This document shows, piece by piece, positions 1 to 11,592 of a stretch of DNA of 64,000 nt. This DNA comes from Neoceratodus forsteri (taxonomy: Eukaryota > Chordata > Ceratodontiformes > Ceratodontidae): NCBI GenBank assembly GCA_016271365.2, contig CM057454.1:458643501-458707500 (forward strand), given 5' to 3'. The notes below the pieces were generated by a model. The model was not told the DNA's origin and ran no database searches. It worked only from the letters and a program-made list of their open reading frames with translations. The position numbers and the translations under genes are program-made. How positions within the stretch are numbered: position 1 is the stretch's first letter; each line of letters begins with the position of its first letter.

Positions 1-1325
1 ATATCTGTTCTGCCAGTCATCTGTGAAATACGTGGGGCACATCATCTCAGCACATGGGGTACAGACGGATCCTGCTAAGGTTGAGGCCCTTACCACCTGG
101 CCCTGTCTTCATAACTTGAAGGCTCTTCAGTCCTTCCTCGGGTTCTGCGGGTATTACCAAAGGTACAGAAAGGACTACTCAATGGTGGTGCACCCCTTGA
201 ATGAGCTGACCCAAGGTTATCCGCCGATGAACCAGAAAAAGAACATCAAACTCAAAGAGATGGGTCTCAGAAATAGTACCTTAAGGTGAATGAACTTTTT
301 AGAGACCGGTGGATCCTGAACTGCAAAGCCACTTGTAAAGAGATCATCAAGAGACTTTGTGAGGCACCAGTCCTGGCATTTGTGGACTTCAACGAGCCCT
401 ACATCCTCCACATGGACGCTATCCTGAATGGTTTGGGAGTGGTGCTGTATCAGGAGCATCCTGAAGGGCTCCAGCCGGTGGCCTTTGCAAGCCGCAGCTT
501 ATTGCCATCTGAGAAACATTACCATAAGCTGGAGTTTCTAGCATTGTAATGGGCTGTGATAGAAAAGTTCCATGATTACCTCTATGGGGTGCCTTTCGTT
601 GTAGGAACAGATAACAACCCCTTGACCTATGTTAACACCACGACTAGGTTGGATGCCGCTGGGCACCGATGGCTGTCTGCACTGTCCACATACAATTACA
701 CAGTGGAGTACTGAAGTGGCAAACCAAATATTGACATGGATGCCCTGGTGAGGGCTCAATTCTATTAGTCCCGCATGAAGAAGGATGTTGAGAAGCATTG
801 CAAGGGCTGTTTGAGGTATATTAAAAGGAAGACTCTCCCCAGGTGAGCTGCACCATTAATTAACATCCAAGCCAACGGCCCGCTAGAGCTTGTGTGCATG
901 GACTTCCTGTCACTTGAACCCAATAGAAAGAACAAGTCCAGCATCCTTGTCATAACTGATCATTACATAAAGCATGCCCAGGCCTACCTGACTAAGAATC
1001 AGAAAGCCAGCACCGTGGTTAAGGTCCTTCAGCAGTTTGTCAATCATTATTGGATACCAGCGAATACATTCCGATCAGGGTAGGGACTTCGAGTGTCAGC
1101 TGGTGAAAGAATTTTTGGCTGCCTATGGCATAAAGAAGTCCAGAATTATACCCTACCACCCCAGGGGGACCCACAGCCCGAACTCTTTAACAGGACTCTC
1201 CTCAACATGTTGGGTACCCTGGACCCAGCCAACAAGGCTCAGTGGAGTGAAAAGGTCAGCTACCTTGTCCATGCCTACAATTGCAAACAATGGATATCAG
1301 GTTACCTAACTGTATTTTTGAAAAC
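1..1325 (+). pseudogene. Ty3/Gypsy pol remnant: RT end, RNase H, integrase
   Basis: This is the 3' half of a Ty3/Gypsy LTR-retrotransposon polyprotein, cut by the window edge. The first 220 bases encode the region after the RT catalytic core (YVGHIIS, then FLGFCGYYQRY). An RNase H-like block follows at about 340-720 (LHMDA, FASRSL, HYHKLEFL, then GTDNNPLTY). Integrase-core fragments lie at 895-1325 ([31 protein letters not shown]). The frame is broken by stops near 547 and 712 and by shifts near 290, 840 and 1075, so nothing functional can be made. No LTR, gag or protease is visible. Similarity stops shortly after GYLTVFL near 1325. The domain order supports Ty3/Gypsy rather than Copia. Confidence 0.88.
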
Positions 1326-1694
1326 AGTCGTGATTGAGTCATCCGAAAAAAACCACAGCATGAATGCAAACAATAAAGAACAGGATGAACTCCACTGCAA
1401 GAAAGATTGTTCAAAAGGTTTTTTCTTTTATTGTCCAAACACAAATATACTAGGGCAGCAGTTTTGTGGCCTTGCCACTTCCTCAGGCTCTGCTGTATTT
1501 CTACAATAGACACAAAAAACAGTGTTTTAGAATCCTTGTATTAGTTTCACAAACCACATTTTTAGACCTCAAAAAACACCACTAATGCACCAGTCCCCGC
1601 CATACATATCAATTATTTAATTACCATGCTAACCTCTCTTAGCTTCATCAATTAATACACTCATTAGAAATACAGGTACTACTTCATTCCCATT
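1326..1694. other. Unassigned stretch, possible LTR-like piece
   Basis: No gene is seen. Read on the minus strand it contains an AATAAA-type signal and short open frames without recognisable domains. It could be part of an LTR, but no matching second copy is in the window. Confidence 0.3.
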
Positions 1695-1771
1695 ATTTTA
1701 CTTTGCTTTTGTTGACCGGGTAAGTGCACTAGACAAATCCTGCCTATTTTCAGGCACGACCTGGGGGAAGG
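1695..1771 (-). repeat. L2-like LINE 3' tail, minus strand
   Basis: On the minus strand this reads CCTGAAAATAGGC, then GTGCACTTACCCGG and an A-rich end. The same tail recurs on the minus strand at 17870-17985 and on the plus strand at 24375-24452. Only the 3' end is recognisable; no coding part is attached. Confidence 0.65.
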
Positions 1772-2283
1772 GGTTACAGATGAATGCCAACTGACCTTGA
1801 ACCAGATTAAGCTGTTGGTGGTATTTTTAGTGAATTATGCTGAGGCAATCAAATATCAGGGATTACAAAGTGCTTACCCCTATCTCTGTGTTTATAGTTC
1901 AGACACTCACAGGTCTATTGGGTTTGTTTACCTTTTTAACCTGATGCTTCATTCGATCAAAAATAAAAATAAAGCAAGGTTTCATAGCGTTTTTATAATG
2001 AAAATCTCTCTCATTTAATTTTAAACCAAAGCCTCTCTAAGAAACAAATTTCTCACCCTTTGTCAGTGTAAACAAACAACCACATTGTCTGGTGAAATTT
2101 TAACCACCTGTAAGAATAAAATATTTATCTTAAGTCTTCTTACAAAACTCTATCCTGTCCTATATGGGCCATCTTGGCTAAAATAAAGCTCATAATACCT
2201 TAACAGGTCTCCAGACAGTTTCTTGGCTTCTCTGTTTTATCTCTGACCATTGTCTCGGAATGCCCTTTTAAGTCTCCTTCAGC
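1772..2283. other. Intergenic, nothing assigned
   Basis: AT-rich sequence with only short chance frames. Its lower-coordinate edge may be the decayed 3' UTR of the LINE whose tail ends at 1695. Confidence 0.4.
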
Positions 2284-2306
2284 TAGAGATGTTGTGAAGT
2301 TTAAAT
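2284..2306 (+). repeat. Left TIR of hAT-like element
   Basis: Begins TAGAGATGTTGTGAAG and pairs with the right end at 5590-5612. The 8 bases before it, CCTTCAGC, are the proposed target duplication. Confidence 0.6.
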
Positions 2307-2846
2307 CTGCTGGTGAAATTCCCACAAAGTCACCAAATTCGCCCGGTGAAAAACTTTGCATAAATGACCTCTGGTGCTAACACTTTGCCGGGAAACTTTG
2401 TCGGTTAACTTCAACTTTTTTTTAGTAACTTCAAAGGTAATTGCCTCAATCTGGTGCCAAAACTTCACCAGTTAACTTCGAAGACAACTTTGACTTTGAT
2501 AGTAACTTCGAAGTTAATGAAAAACATGATTTGTCAAATGATTCGCTTAGTGCATGTCACATGGAGACTGCAGGCAGACGGAAAGTGAATGTTTAACTTT
2601 CATTTCTGCAGTTGTAGCTGAAGGAGGGCGGAGACAGTCTGACTGACTCAGAGCCTAAGAGACAGAGCATTTAATATATCTCATTTAGAGTTAAGAGTTG
2701 AAAATTTTACTCCTTTTTTAGTTTTAATCCTTACTTTTCCTTACTGTATTTGTGCATTCTGATCTTATACATTCTTTTAGTGTATACTTCTTTTTTCTGA
2801 GTTCTTACTGTCTTTTTCTTTCATTTTCTTTACATTTCTGTTTGAG

Positions 2847-3690
2847 ATGGAGGGACAGCATCAGGACTTGGCTGAGTCCAGATCAGGTGGTGCTGGAGCA
2901 CCAGTAAGGAGCCCACGCCTTAGCAGTCATGTTTTTTCAAAAGGGACTGAGGCCCTTCCCCCAGCTCAGGAAGGGAGTTCTGCCGCTGCAGAGCAGCAGC
3001 AACAAGAAAAAGATACACAGCAGGAGCAGGAACAACCGCAGCAGCCACAAGTCTCCACCCCCCAGCAGGAGCCTTCCGCCTCCTCTTCTGGTGCTCCCCC
3101 AGTCCCGCAGCACTCTGTGGTGTGGGATTTTGTCGATATGCACCCTGCAGATGAAACAGTGGCCATCTGAAAGGTGTGCGAGGAATGGCAAAAAAGGGAG
3201 CGGTCTTGGGATCGACGGCCAGAGGACACACCTCCGCACCTACCACCTCATTGAGTGGAGGGCCAAAGAGTGTGATGTGGCTGCATCATGTAATGGTGGT
3301 GGTGGTGATGGCCCTGGGGGAAATGTGGAGCAGCATGAGGTCAGAGGTGCTGCTGCAGTGCTAGCAGCGAGGCAGCGATGGCATGGCTGGCATGATGTGT
3401 ACTGCAGCAGTACTCCTCATGTACCTCAGCAGCACCGTTATGACAGTGGCAGTAATGATGACCCCATGGCACCTGCCACAAATGGCCATCTTGTAGTTTT
3501 GTGGGCTGAGGAGAATGATCTGCGGTAAGAATTCAACACCTTCTGACAGGAGGTGATGGATCGGCTGGACAGTGTCATGTCCAGCCATGAGAGAATCCTC
3601 ACTCTCCTGTCCGAGCTGCATGGTGGTGGTGAGGGGCATGGCTCATCTTCTGGCAGTGCTGGTGGGGTGGTCTGAGTTTTTTGTTTCAAG
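2847..3690 (+). pseudogene. Broken BED-type zinc-finger protein of hAT-like element
   Basis: An ATG at 2847 opens a 107-codon frame. It has a low-complexity Gln/Glu-rich segment at about residues 45-80, then SVVWDFVDMHPADETVAI, which resembles the start of a BED finger (aromatic residues, then a Cys pair). The frame meets TGA at 3168, where the first zinc-binding Cys would be expected; KVCEEW follows directly. The His-containing second half appears in another frame (RTYHLIEWRAKE, near 3235-3280), so there is also a frameshift. A further matching frame at about 3550-3675 (MDRLDSVMSSHERILTLLSE) looks like a short C-terminal helix. BED fingers are the DNA-binding part of many hAT transposases; here only that part survives. 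A Myb/SANT-type accessory protein is the alternative. Confidence 0.5.
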
Positions 3691-3989
3691 TTTTATTTTA
3701 GTTTGTATGCAGTTCTTCTGTCATCTGTGTTCTTAATTTCTCCACTCTCTAGTCCCCCCATTAAAAATAAAAAAACACCTCAAAAACATAAAAAGAAAAA
3801 AAATCTCTGTTGTTTTAAGGTCTGTTTTCTCTGTCCTCTTTTTTAGTATTGTTTCGTTCGTGTGGATGTCTCTTGCTTGTCCAGTTCTATTTCTTTAATC
3901 CTTTTTACATGTGATGAACCACATTCTTTCCTTTCATTTTTGTCACTGGTTCATCATATGTACTCCCTCCTTCTAGCCACAAATGTCAA

Positions 3990-4460
3990 GTATTTGCCAC
4001 ATTACATAAATTGTGTCCCCATGATATGTGATGGTGCATAACCGGTAGTGGTGTTGTGTGCAACCACCAACCACCCAAAGAAGTACAAACCATAACACAA
4101 AAATGAGCTATTCCACTGAGAAGTTAAGCATAAATCTATTTTAAGCAAACATGTTTACTGCATTTGCCAGAAATGTGAAGTTGTGTCCCCAGACATTAAT
4201 TGCTTCCCTTCACTGAAATACAGTTGCCACGCACACCAGAGACGGTGGTGCAAAGCATACGTGAAGCTTGCAAGAGAACATAAACATATTTGTCGTACTA
4301 AGCATTTTTGGGCCTGCCACCACCCCCACCACCACCGCCAGCACTTTGCCAGAAATGTGAAGTTGTGCCCCCAGAAAGAAAACGCATCTTTTCAGTCAAA
4401 TACTTCTGCTGCACACACCAGAGAAGGGGGTGCAAAGCATATACTTTGCTACTACTGCTA
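3990..4460 (+). repeat. Three degenerate copies of a ~175-bp unit
   Basis: The words TTTGCCA and TTGTGTCCCC recur starting near 3993, 4163 and 4345, a spacing of 170 and 182 bases. Copies two and three also share CACACCAGAGA and GGTGCAAAGCATA. The block lies inside the hAT-like element. Confidence 0.7.
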
Positions 4461-4630
4461 CTGCCTGCCACAGAGTCATCTGAATGCTGTCCCTGTGCTC
4501 TCACAGAGATGTTTCTGGTTCCTACACCACTATTAGGTTAGTATTAGGAACCACAAATTGGGAAATATTCTTTGTGGCTGCTCCACAGCCTCTCCTATTA
4601 GTTGCCCTTTTCTGCCCTGTCATTCTTCAG

Positions 4631-5005
4631 CACATACAGGGACACAACAATCACTCAGCTTAAATCGCTGTCTGGAGAACAATGATTTTTCGTCCTAAAT
4701 ACAGGTGTGTATGCAGGGACACAACAATCACTAGGGTTAAATCCCTGTCTAGAGAACAGTGATTTTTTTCCTAAATACAGGTGTGTACGCAGGGACAAAA
4801 CAATCACTTGGGTTAAATTGCTATCTGAAGAACAGTGATTTTTTCCCTAAATACAGGTGTGTATACAGGGACACAACAATCACTCGGGTTAAATCGCTGT
4901 CTGGAGAATAGTGATTTTTTTTGTCCTAAGTACAGTTGTGCACGCAGTCACACAAAAATTACTCGGGTTAAATCACAGTCAGGAGGACAGTGATTTTTCT
5001 TCTTA
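4631..5005 (+). repeat. Minisatellite, ~77-bp unit, five copies
   Basis: The phrase CAGGGACACAACAATCAC recurs at about 4637, 4714, 4790 and 4866, with a diverged fifth copy at 4945, a spacing of 76-79 bases. Each unit ends in a CAGTGATTTTT-type run. It lies inside the hAT-like element. Confidence 0.9.
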
Positions 5006-5612
5006 TGAAAAGACAGGGCACTTGCCAACTGATTTTGTTCAGAAGAAAACTGCCTTCTAAACTGCTCCTGCTGTCCCCTGGCCCACAGTAACCACCAAAC
5101 CACAACTTTTAACAGAAAACTAAATACTGCAAATAAACAATACAGGACGGAGAAAAGCAACACAAAAAATCACTGTGTGTGCAAAGCGAACTCACAGTAA
5201 CAGTTTTGAAGCAATTTGACAAAACAAAATGCTCTTTTATATAACATTTTTAGATTTGACTCTAAGCTGCAGTACAAGCTCTGCTCTCTTAGTCTCTCTC
5301 AAACACACTACTTCCACAGAATGAGAAAACTAGCTTCTAATTGGCTGTTCAGCAACATGTGACCTCGCATCCCATAGTTCATTGCAAACTTCGATTATTA
5401 CACTGAACTTCACTGGCAAAGTTCAAGCTTCGCGGATCTGGGACACTTGTACCATTGACTGTAACAGGAATCAAAGATTTTTTACTTCAAAATTTTGTGA
5501 ATCCACCCAAAATGCTTCAAAGTGGGACTTTGCAGGGTGAAAAACCTCGCAGAATAATCGAAATCTGCAAAATTTTATGTGGAGCGAATTTTAACAACTT
5601 CTCACACCTCTA

Positions 5613-6984
5613 CCGTTAGCATCTACAAATTTACAAAAGTAACATTTTTAAACGTTGAAGCCTATTTAATTACGGCAAAAGCTTGCCTGAGCCACACTCA
5701 AAAATTCACTTACTTTTAGTGATCAGTGCCACAGCACTGCCATTCCAAACAGGGAAGTGGTCAGCCATGGCAAAACTCTGGGTTTAAAACCTGCGGGAAG
5801 TGGGGGGAGTCACTGACATCACATGTGACATCAACACCGATTTTTCGCATCAGTGGTGCTGAATAGTACCTATAAAGGTAGAGAACTGTGTGTCTAGGTG
5901 GCTCAGATAGTAAAGAGGGAAACACGGATACTGAGCCAGGAGATACAGTCAGTGTTTTGCCCCCCACTCAGGGATAAAAATCCCAACTAATTTTCTTACA
6001 TTCTTTCTACCTGTTTAATTCTATACAGCCTTATAATACATTTAATCAAGTCATCTAAGAATATAAATGGTATACCATGTTTATGAATGGGGGAAAGAAG
6101 GAAAAGAAGCTCCAAAGAGGGGTAGGGGCAGGGGAAATGAAAACTGAATAGCCAATGCTACAACCTCATAGTTATATCTGTTTCCATTTCCATTTACAAT
6201 TTTGGTAAGGACATATTAGCATCAAAGAAGCATACTTAGCATTTCTCATCCTCTTCTGTTCTATAGATAGAAATTTAAAAGTTTCAACAGTAATTAGGTG
6301 GGCCCTCAAACTGAGGGAAACAAAGTATCTGATGTTTCATTTATATCCAAATAAAATGTGTACATAATATTTAATCCATGCATAGCATATAGTCCCAACA
6401 TTCTAAGTGGAGGAAGGCCCTAATGAGCTCACATAGTGTAGGAAAATAATTTCAGTAATATAGTTCCCATTCACAGTCCTCATTTAACCCATTGTCTTAG
6501 TCTTCTCCCATCCCCTGACCTGGTACCTAATAACCCACTTGTAGACCATGCTGTTTATATGTACTTTGGTCCTAATTGTTCATCCTTGCTGGTTCAGGGG
6601 TGCCTCAACCACTGCTTCTTAAATTTGCCAGCACTGGTATCCAGTGGTACCTCTCTCTATCCCCATTCCCTCAAGCAGTCTGCAAACATCATTGATGCCT
6701 TGCCAATCAGCAGGTCTACACTTGTGCTGTATGCCTGTGACATGCAGCATAGACATGAAAGCTTGGTCTGGAAGCATTTGTGCATAGCACAGTGCTCATT
6801 AATACATTGATCCTGTCCCTTTCACCATGCTGGTGAAGTTCTTGTTGTGCCAGCACAGGGAAATCCTTGCCACCTCTATGTGGAGAGGTGCAAGGTTGAA
6901 CTGTGCCAGAAAGTACTTACTATAGGGACTGTATTTGGCTCCTGGACTTTCTCGGCAGAGACTTGCCTGATTCACTCCCTTCCC
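5613..6984. other. Non-coding stretch with one SINE-like head
   Basis: Mostly AT-rich, with no convincing coding potential. The open frames at 6559-6810 and 6847-7029 show no domain until the RT-like fragment at the end. One tRNA-like head is annotated separately at 5893-5975. Confidence 0.4.
5893..5975 (+). mobile_element. Possible tRNA-headed SINE fragment
   Basis: AGGTGGCTCAGATAGTAAAG resembles a tRNA A-box region. CTGAGCCAGGAGATACAG followed by a degraded B-box position resembles the heads of the clearer SINEs in this window. The B box is poor and no tail is visible. Confidence 0.35.
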
Positions 6985-7165
6985 CTCCCTACCCTTGATG
7001 GTACTGCACTTGCTGATGACGCCCTTTAAATATCTTGGGGTCTGGCTGGACCTGCACCTTGACGTTTCATTGCACCTTGATGCAATCTACCACAAGCTTC
7101 TCTCCAAGCTGAGTGCATTGTATCAAAATAAAGCCAGTATCCCTCTCCCTGCCCACATGGAGTGG
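6985..7165 (+). pseudogene. Non-LTR retrotransposon RT fragment, post-catalytic
   Basis: The translation TLDGTALADDAL followed after a frame change by FKYLGVWLDLHLDVSLHLD matches the block after the RT fingers and palm of many LINEs (usually dG...FKYLGvwLD...HI). Only about 60 residues are visible, with a frameshift near 7030 and a stop near 7166. Catalytic motifs and 3' end are missing, so the clade cannot be fixed. Confidence 0.55.
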
Positions 7166-7169
7166 TAGC

Positions 7170-7398
7170 ACGTCAAAAGGGCAAAGAAAGAATGGTGACT
7201 ACAATAAGGGTGAAGTAATTTTGGTGTGGTAACACTAACCTGCCTGTGAGCTGAATTTTCACTAAATATAAGGATCTGAAGCCTTGTTTTGCTAAACTAA
7301 TTACATATTGACAGTCTGCATAGAGACACTAACCGAAGTATAAAGAAAAAACATACTGCATTAATTTTACATAGCTAGGGTTGACAGTGTCCCTTTAA
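7170..7398. mobile_element. Possible T2/Kolobok-type MITE, one clear end
   Basis: The right end, reverse-complemented, reads TTAAAGGGACACTGTCA, the terminal style of T2/Kolobok MITEs flanked by TTAA. The proposed left end near 7172 (TCAAAAGGGCA) is degenerate, so the left boundary is weak. Confidence 0.32.
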
Positions 7399-7601
7399 AT
7401 TGTGGCCCAGTATGAATTATGTGTGGGGCAGGACTACAAGAGATGTGTGAGTGTCCCCTTGGAGTTCTCACAGTGCCAGCATAGGTCATTGCTCATTAAG
7501 CCCCATTGGTGTAATTTCTCCGGGGTTCTGTGCCACCTTTGGACATTCTTTTGCTGTGTAAAGCAGTTCTTGGAGTCTTTGATTCATTTATTTATTGTAG
7601 G

Positions 7602-8092
7602 TCCGGCCCAGTGGTGCTGAGGGTTGAGGCGCTGGATGCCACACCTCACGCTACGCTGGCAACCTGGGTTCGGGAACGGACTCGGGTCGCTGGGGGTCGG
7701 AGGAGAGAGGGAGGATTGAGCATCCCAATGGATGATCTCCTCCCTCTGGGATGGGAAACCAGGAGTGCTTCTAGCACCTGATGCCCCTGAAGCCGGTGGA
7801 TGCACTGGCTTTCGGGGCACCAGTGGCTCTACTGGCATTGGGGAGGGGGGACGCTGTTCCACGCATGGCTGTTGGCGTGCGACAGAAAGCCTGGACGTTA
7901 GTCCTAAGTGCAGGAGTCTCAGGGGAATGGGAGAAAATGGGGAAAAATGAAAACACCCCTGGCCCTACGAGCGGATGAAACTAGGAGATGGGATGCTGTG
8001 GGGATCGCCCTGGCAGACGGAGTAGGAGGACGTACGAAGCCTCCTCTGAAAGCCGTGGAAGCCAGGCAAATTACAAAAAAAAAAAAAAAAAT
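7602..8092 (+). mobile_element. tRNA-headed SINE, long, with poly(A)
   Basis: The head GGCCCAGTGGTGCTGAGG resembles an A box, and GGGTTCGGGAAC about 50 bases later resembles a B box. A central block GATTGAG...GGATGAT.TCCTCC recurs in the SINE at 20378. An 18-base A run at 8075-8092 ends it, against the reversed 3' end of the neighbouring LINE. The intervening 300 bases may be a SINE body or a composite. Frames such as 7530-7781 lie within it and are not genes. Confidence 0.55.
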
Positions 8093-9047
8093 TACAAAAA
8101 TGTATTTATTGTAAAATTGGAATTACAACCTTTGAGCTAAAAGTTCATTTACAGAAGATCCTCATCGAACAGAGGGTGGGGGAACATCAAATACATGGAC
8201 AGTGGAGAGAAAACAGAAGCAGCTAGTAGGCATTGTCAGTTACACATCATTAAAAAGGCTAAACAACATTGCAAATGGAAGGATGGGGAAACAGAATACA
8301 TTGCAAAAGCCATCACCCAATTACATAATACAGAGGAAAATAGTCCCATAACAGATTAGGTAAATAAAGTGCAGATTCCAACTATGTACAAAGTATGAGA
8401 ATTCCTAGAATGCAGCTGTTGATCTTAGATAGGTTCCCAGAGGGAATAATTAATGTAACCACTGACAATTACAACCATTAAGGGAGCGTAGGCTATAGGC
8501 TAGATGGGTGAGGGGGTGAGCACAATGGTGGGTGATAACTTAAGGGTCGGGGGATCTAAGCGGGTGTGGCGGTGGGGGATATAGAGGGTCAGGAGAGCTA
8601 AGTGGGTGGGGGAATGGCTGACCAAGGGGTGGGTAGGTGGGGATTAGCAGGAGATTCTTAGGAGCCACGGGTCACTGCAGCCAAGCCATATTGTGTCAAG
8701 GGGCACAGGGAGAGCTAGAAATGGCTGGGGTGTTCTTTACAGCAACATTGTACTGGAGGGGAGATGGACTTCTGAATTTCAGATTTGAACTGGCCAAGGT
8801 GAGTAAGGCTAGTAGTGGCCTGGGGGAGCTCATTTAGCTAGGTGGGGGCCCTTACTGCAAAGGCTCGCCTCTCCAAGGCAGTTCTTCTGAAAGGTACTGT
8901 TTGGGTATGTCTTGTAACACTTCTCATGGAGTGCTCAGCTGGGACCGGATGGAATAAGGTTAGTAGGGAGGGGGGTGCAAGACCTAGAAGGGCCTTCTTC
9001 CCTAGAAGGCAGGAGTGGAGCTTGATTCGGTCAGTGAGAAGAAGACA

Positions 9048-10208
9048 TCATGTCCCAAAATAAATGTTGCACATGTGTGTAAGGTGATCTGCATCTAAAA
9101 CAAAGTGGCATGCTTTGTTGAGAGTAGTATGGACCCTGTGCAGGCTGGTTTCAGAAGCTGCACCATATACCACATTACCATAGCCCAGGATGGGTAGAAC
9201 TGTCCCTCTTACTGTCTGGACCCTAGCCTCAGGTGTGAGGCAGAACTGAAGCTTATATAGGGCCTCTAACTTCCTATTGGCAGCAGTGGTAATATTTCGT
9301 ATATGTTCATGGAAGGGGAGGGACTCGTCGATTGTAATCCCTAGGTACCAGAACGAGGGCATCTGTTCAAGGGTGGAGTGGGAGTTGCACAGAATTGAGA
9401 AGGGAATGGTATACCTCCTCTTTTGGCTTCCAGCAAAGAGCATTGACTTGTTTTTTTTTCACTGTTGAGCACTAGCAGGCTATCTTTGAGCCAGTCTTGT
9501 AGGAGATCAAAGTTGTACTGCAAGTCCTTAGTGAGTGCATCTTGGCAAGAGTTTCGAGAGAACACCACCGTGTCATCTGCATAGAGCAGTACCTTGGAGG
9601 AGGAGCATGCTTCTGGAAGGTTGTTCACAAAGAAGCTGAACAGGAGTGGGCCCAGGATGGACCCCTGCGGGACCCCCACTGTGACTTCACTGGTCTTGGA
9701 GATGGCTCTGTTGATTTTCACCCGCTGAGAGTGCCCAGACAGGTAGCTGGAGAACCAACTGACCGTGTCAGGGATAGTCAAAGGCAGCTTAGTCTGTGCA
9801 GCAGCAGCTGATGATTCACAAGGTCAAAAGCGTTGGTAGGTCTATGAAGATTGCTCTGATCAGTTTGCCCTGGTCAAGTGCCTCGTGCACGTAGTCTCTG
9901 AAGGCAGTTAGGGCAGTATTAGTGCTATGCATCTTGCAGAAGTCATGCTGTTGGGGACAGAGGAGTTTATATTTATGCAGGTGGTCAGTGAGTTAGTTGG
10001 TTATGATTCTCTCCAGTGCTTTGGAGAGTGGAGACAGAATTGAGATAGGCTGGTACTTGGATACTAGTGTCCTGTCGCCTCCTTTGTGCACAGGAGTGAC
10101 CAGAGTGGATTTCCAGGTAGAGGGGAAAGCAGATGGGCAGAGAGACAGGTTAAACAGCTTGGTGATGGGAAAAACAACCTCTTGTAAGGCAATGGAAATC
10201 AATTTCAC
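9048..10208 (-). pseudogene. L2-like reverse transcriptase and C-terminal domain
   Basis: On the minus strand the RT begins with FPSTWKSTLVTPVHKGGD and PISILSPLSKALERI. Motif A is present as FIDL followed by a one-base frameshift near 9835. Motif B (VGVPQGSILGPLLF) and motif C (LLYADDTVVF) are intact in the frame ending at 9781. The thumb-like block LGITIDESLPFHEHI and a C-terminal domain with NKACHFVLDADHLTH follow to 9048. Non-LTR RTs copy their own RNA at the nicked target; this copy could not, because of the shift in motif A, stops and a second shift near 9440. Order and motifs fit the CR1/L2 group. Confidence 0.85.
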
Positions 10209-10878
10209 ATCGATTCCATTACCCCATCATCCTTGTTTTTCCCAGGACACTTGCAAGGTATTCTCTTGTTTCCTTTATGGTCACCTGTCTGAAGTAAAAG
10301 CTTGGGCTGGGCTTGGCAGTGGTAGAAGAGGGCAATTGGTTGGAGGCTGGCATTCCATCAAGGTATGTGGCAGGCCTGGGAGGCAGGACTGCCTGTAGTC
10401 AGAAAAAGCCTTATTAAAGATATTGGCCATGCCAGCATCATCAAGTATGATTTCGTCATTGTGGCAGAGTATGGGGGGTCCTGTTATCAGACCCAAGGAG
10501 GTTTTTAATTGAATCCCAGAACTTCTTCCCGTTACTCCAGCAGTGAGATTGCTGGTTCTTGTGGAATGATGACTTGGCCTGTCGTATTGCCCTGGTGCAC
10601 CTGTTTCTGGCCACTTTGTAGTTTTGGATATCCGTAGTTATCCCTGTTGCCCTGGCCCAGTGCCAAAGGAGATCCCTTTGCCACATCATACCGAGAAGCT
10701 CAGGGGTGACCCAGTCCATACTACGACCTTTTATCATCTTCTTACGTATGGGGCGAACTTGTCTGCAGCTGCATTGAAATGAATGAGCAAGAGTTGGAGG
10801 GCAGTGTCAACAGAAGGGCATGAGTCAAGGAAGCTCTAGTTGATGCCTGAAAGGTGATTCCTGAAGTTGGTCATAGCA

Positions 10879-11455
10879 CTATTTTTTTATAGCTCTGTTC
10901 CTCACCAATTTGGGTGGGATGTTGGCCTGTTTTGTTGACCACTCACATTGGATAGGTGAGTGGTCACTCAGAGTATCTGGGAGTACCTTGACATCAGTTA
11001 GTCTTTCTGGATGAGTTGTTAGTACCCAGTCGATCAGAGTTCTTATACCGATGCAGTAGTTTGTTCTGGTGCAGCTCTTGACAGCCTGCATTAGGTAGAG
11101 TCCGGATACAAGATCTCTGTGTGCGGCACTGGAGCTGGCAAGCCAGTTGGAGTTAAAATCCCCTAGTACAATAGTCTCCTTGTGTTGGCTAGCCTGGGTG
11201 TAAAGATTAGCAAAGGCTTCTAGCCCAGCTTGCTGCTGCCTGGTGGGATGTAGACTGCCATAACGATCAGGCCTTTTTGCCTCTTGCCTAGTAGGATTTT
11301 TATTGTTAGGCATTTGCAGTCATTGTTGACAGTAGCCAGTTGAATTCTGTGGCACTGCAGGTGGTTCTGGGTGTATATTATGCAGCCACCACCTCTTTTT
11401 CTGCAGCGGTCCTGTCTAAGAAAGTTGTATCCGATGATGAGTACTACTGAGTCAG
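10879..11455 (-). pseudogene. L2-like apurinic-type endonuclease, partial
   Basis: Minus-strand translation gives KRGGGCIIYTQ near 11380, then AVYIPPG near 11250 after a frame change. TIVLGDFNSNWLASSS carries the GDxN block and LPDTLSDHSPIQ carries the SDH catalytic block. These are endonuclease/exonuclease/phosphatase-fold features used by LINEs to nick target DNA. The N-terminal strand with the first catalytic Asn and Glu is missing. The plus-strand relative at 43260-43764 has the same blocks in the same order. Confidence 0.8.
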
Positions 11456-11592
11456 TTGTTCACTAGGCCAAGGCTAGCCTCCTCTAGCACTTCTGCCACT
11501 CATCAGGAGGTAATTGCACCAGAAATTTCTATGCCCATTGTTCCCTTGTGGAAGTTAATGGGTCTGGATCTGCTTGAAAAAGTTGCCTATAC

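Larger units (their letters stand above)
2284..5612 (+). mobile_element. hAT-like DNA transposon, non-autonomous
   Basis: The left end reads TAGAGATGTTGTGAAGTT and the right end, reverse-complemented, reads TAGAGGTGTGAGAAGTT, an imperfect terminal inverted repeat. The flanking octamers are CCTTCAGC (2276-2283) and CCGTTAGC (5613-5620), matching at six of eight positions, as expected for an old hAT 8-bp duplication. The termini are rich in GGTGAA and TTCGAAG words that could be subterminal binding sites. Inside are a broken BED-finger frame and two tandem-repeat blocks. No hAT transposase core or dimerisation domain is visible, so movement would have needed a transposase in trans. Family assignment rests on TIR, TSD length and the BED-like domain. 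Confidence 0.68.
8093..11455 (-). mobile_element. L2-like LINE, minus strand, 5'-truncated
   Basis: Reading from 11455 down, the order is endonuclease, linker, RT, C-terminal domain and 3' UTR. The 3' end (minus strand) contains GCTCAAAGGTTGTAA and AATAAATA. The first phrase also occurs in the tail of the plus-strand LINE at 42283-46316, which makes them relatives. The first roughly 70 residues of the endonuclease are missing, so the copy is 5'-truncated. The linker (10281-10737) contains RNRCTRAIRQAKSSFH and FWDSIKNLLG, a block matched in the relative. Stops and shifts are frequent. Confidence 0.85.

Noticed and set aside
2920..3246. Minus-strand frames of 87-108 codons
   Set aside because: They mirror the CAG-rich plus-strand BED-type frame and have low-complexity Cys/Leu/Ser content.
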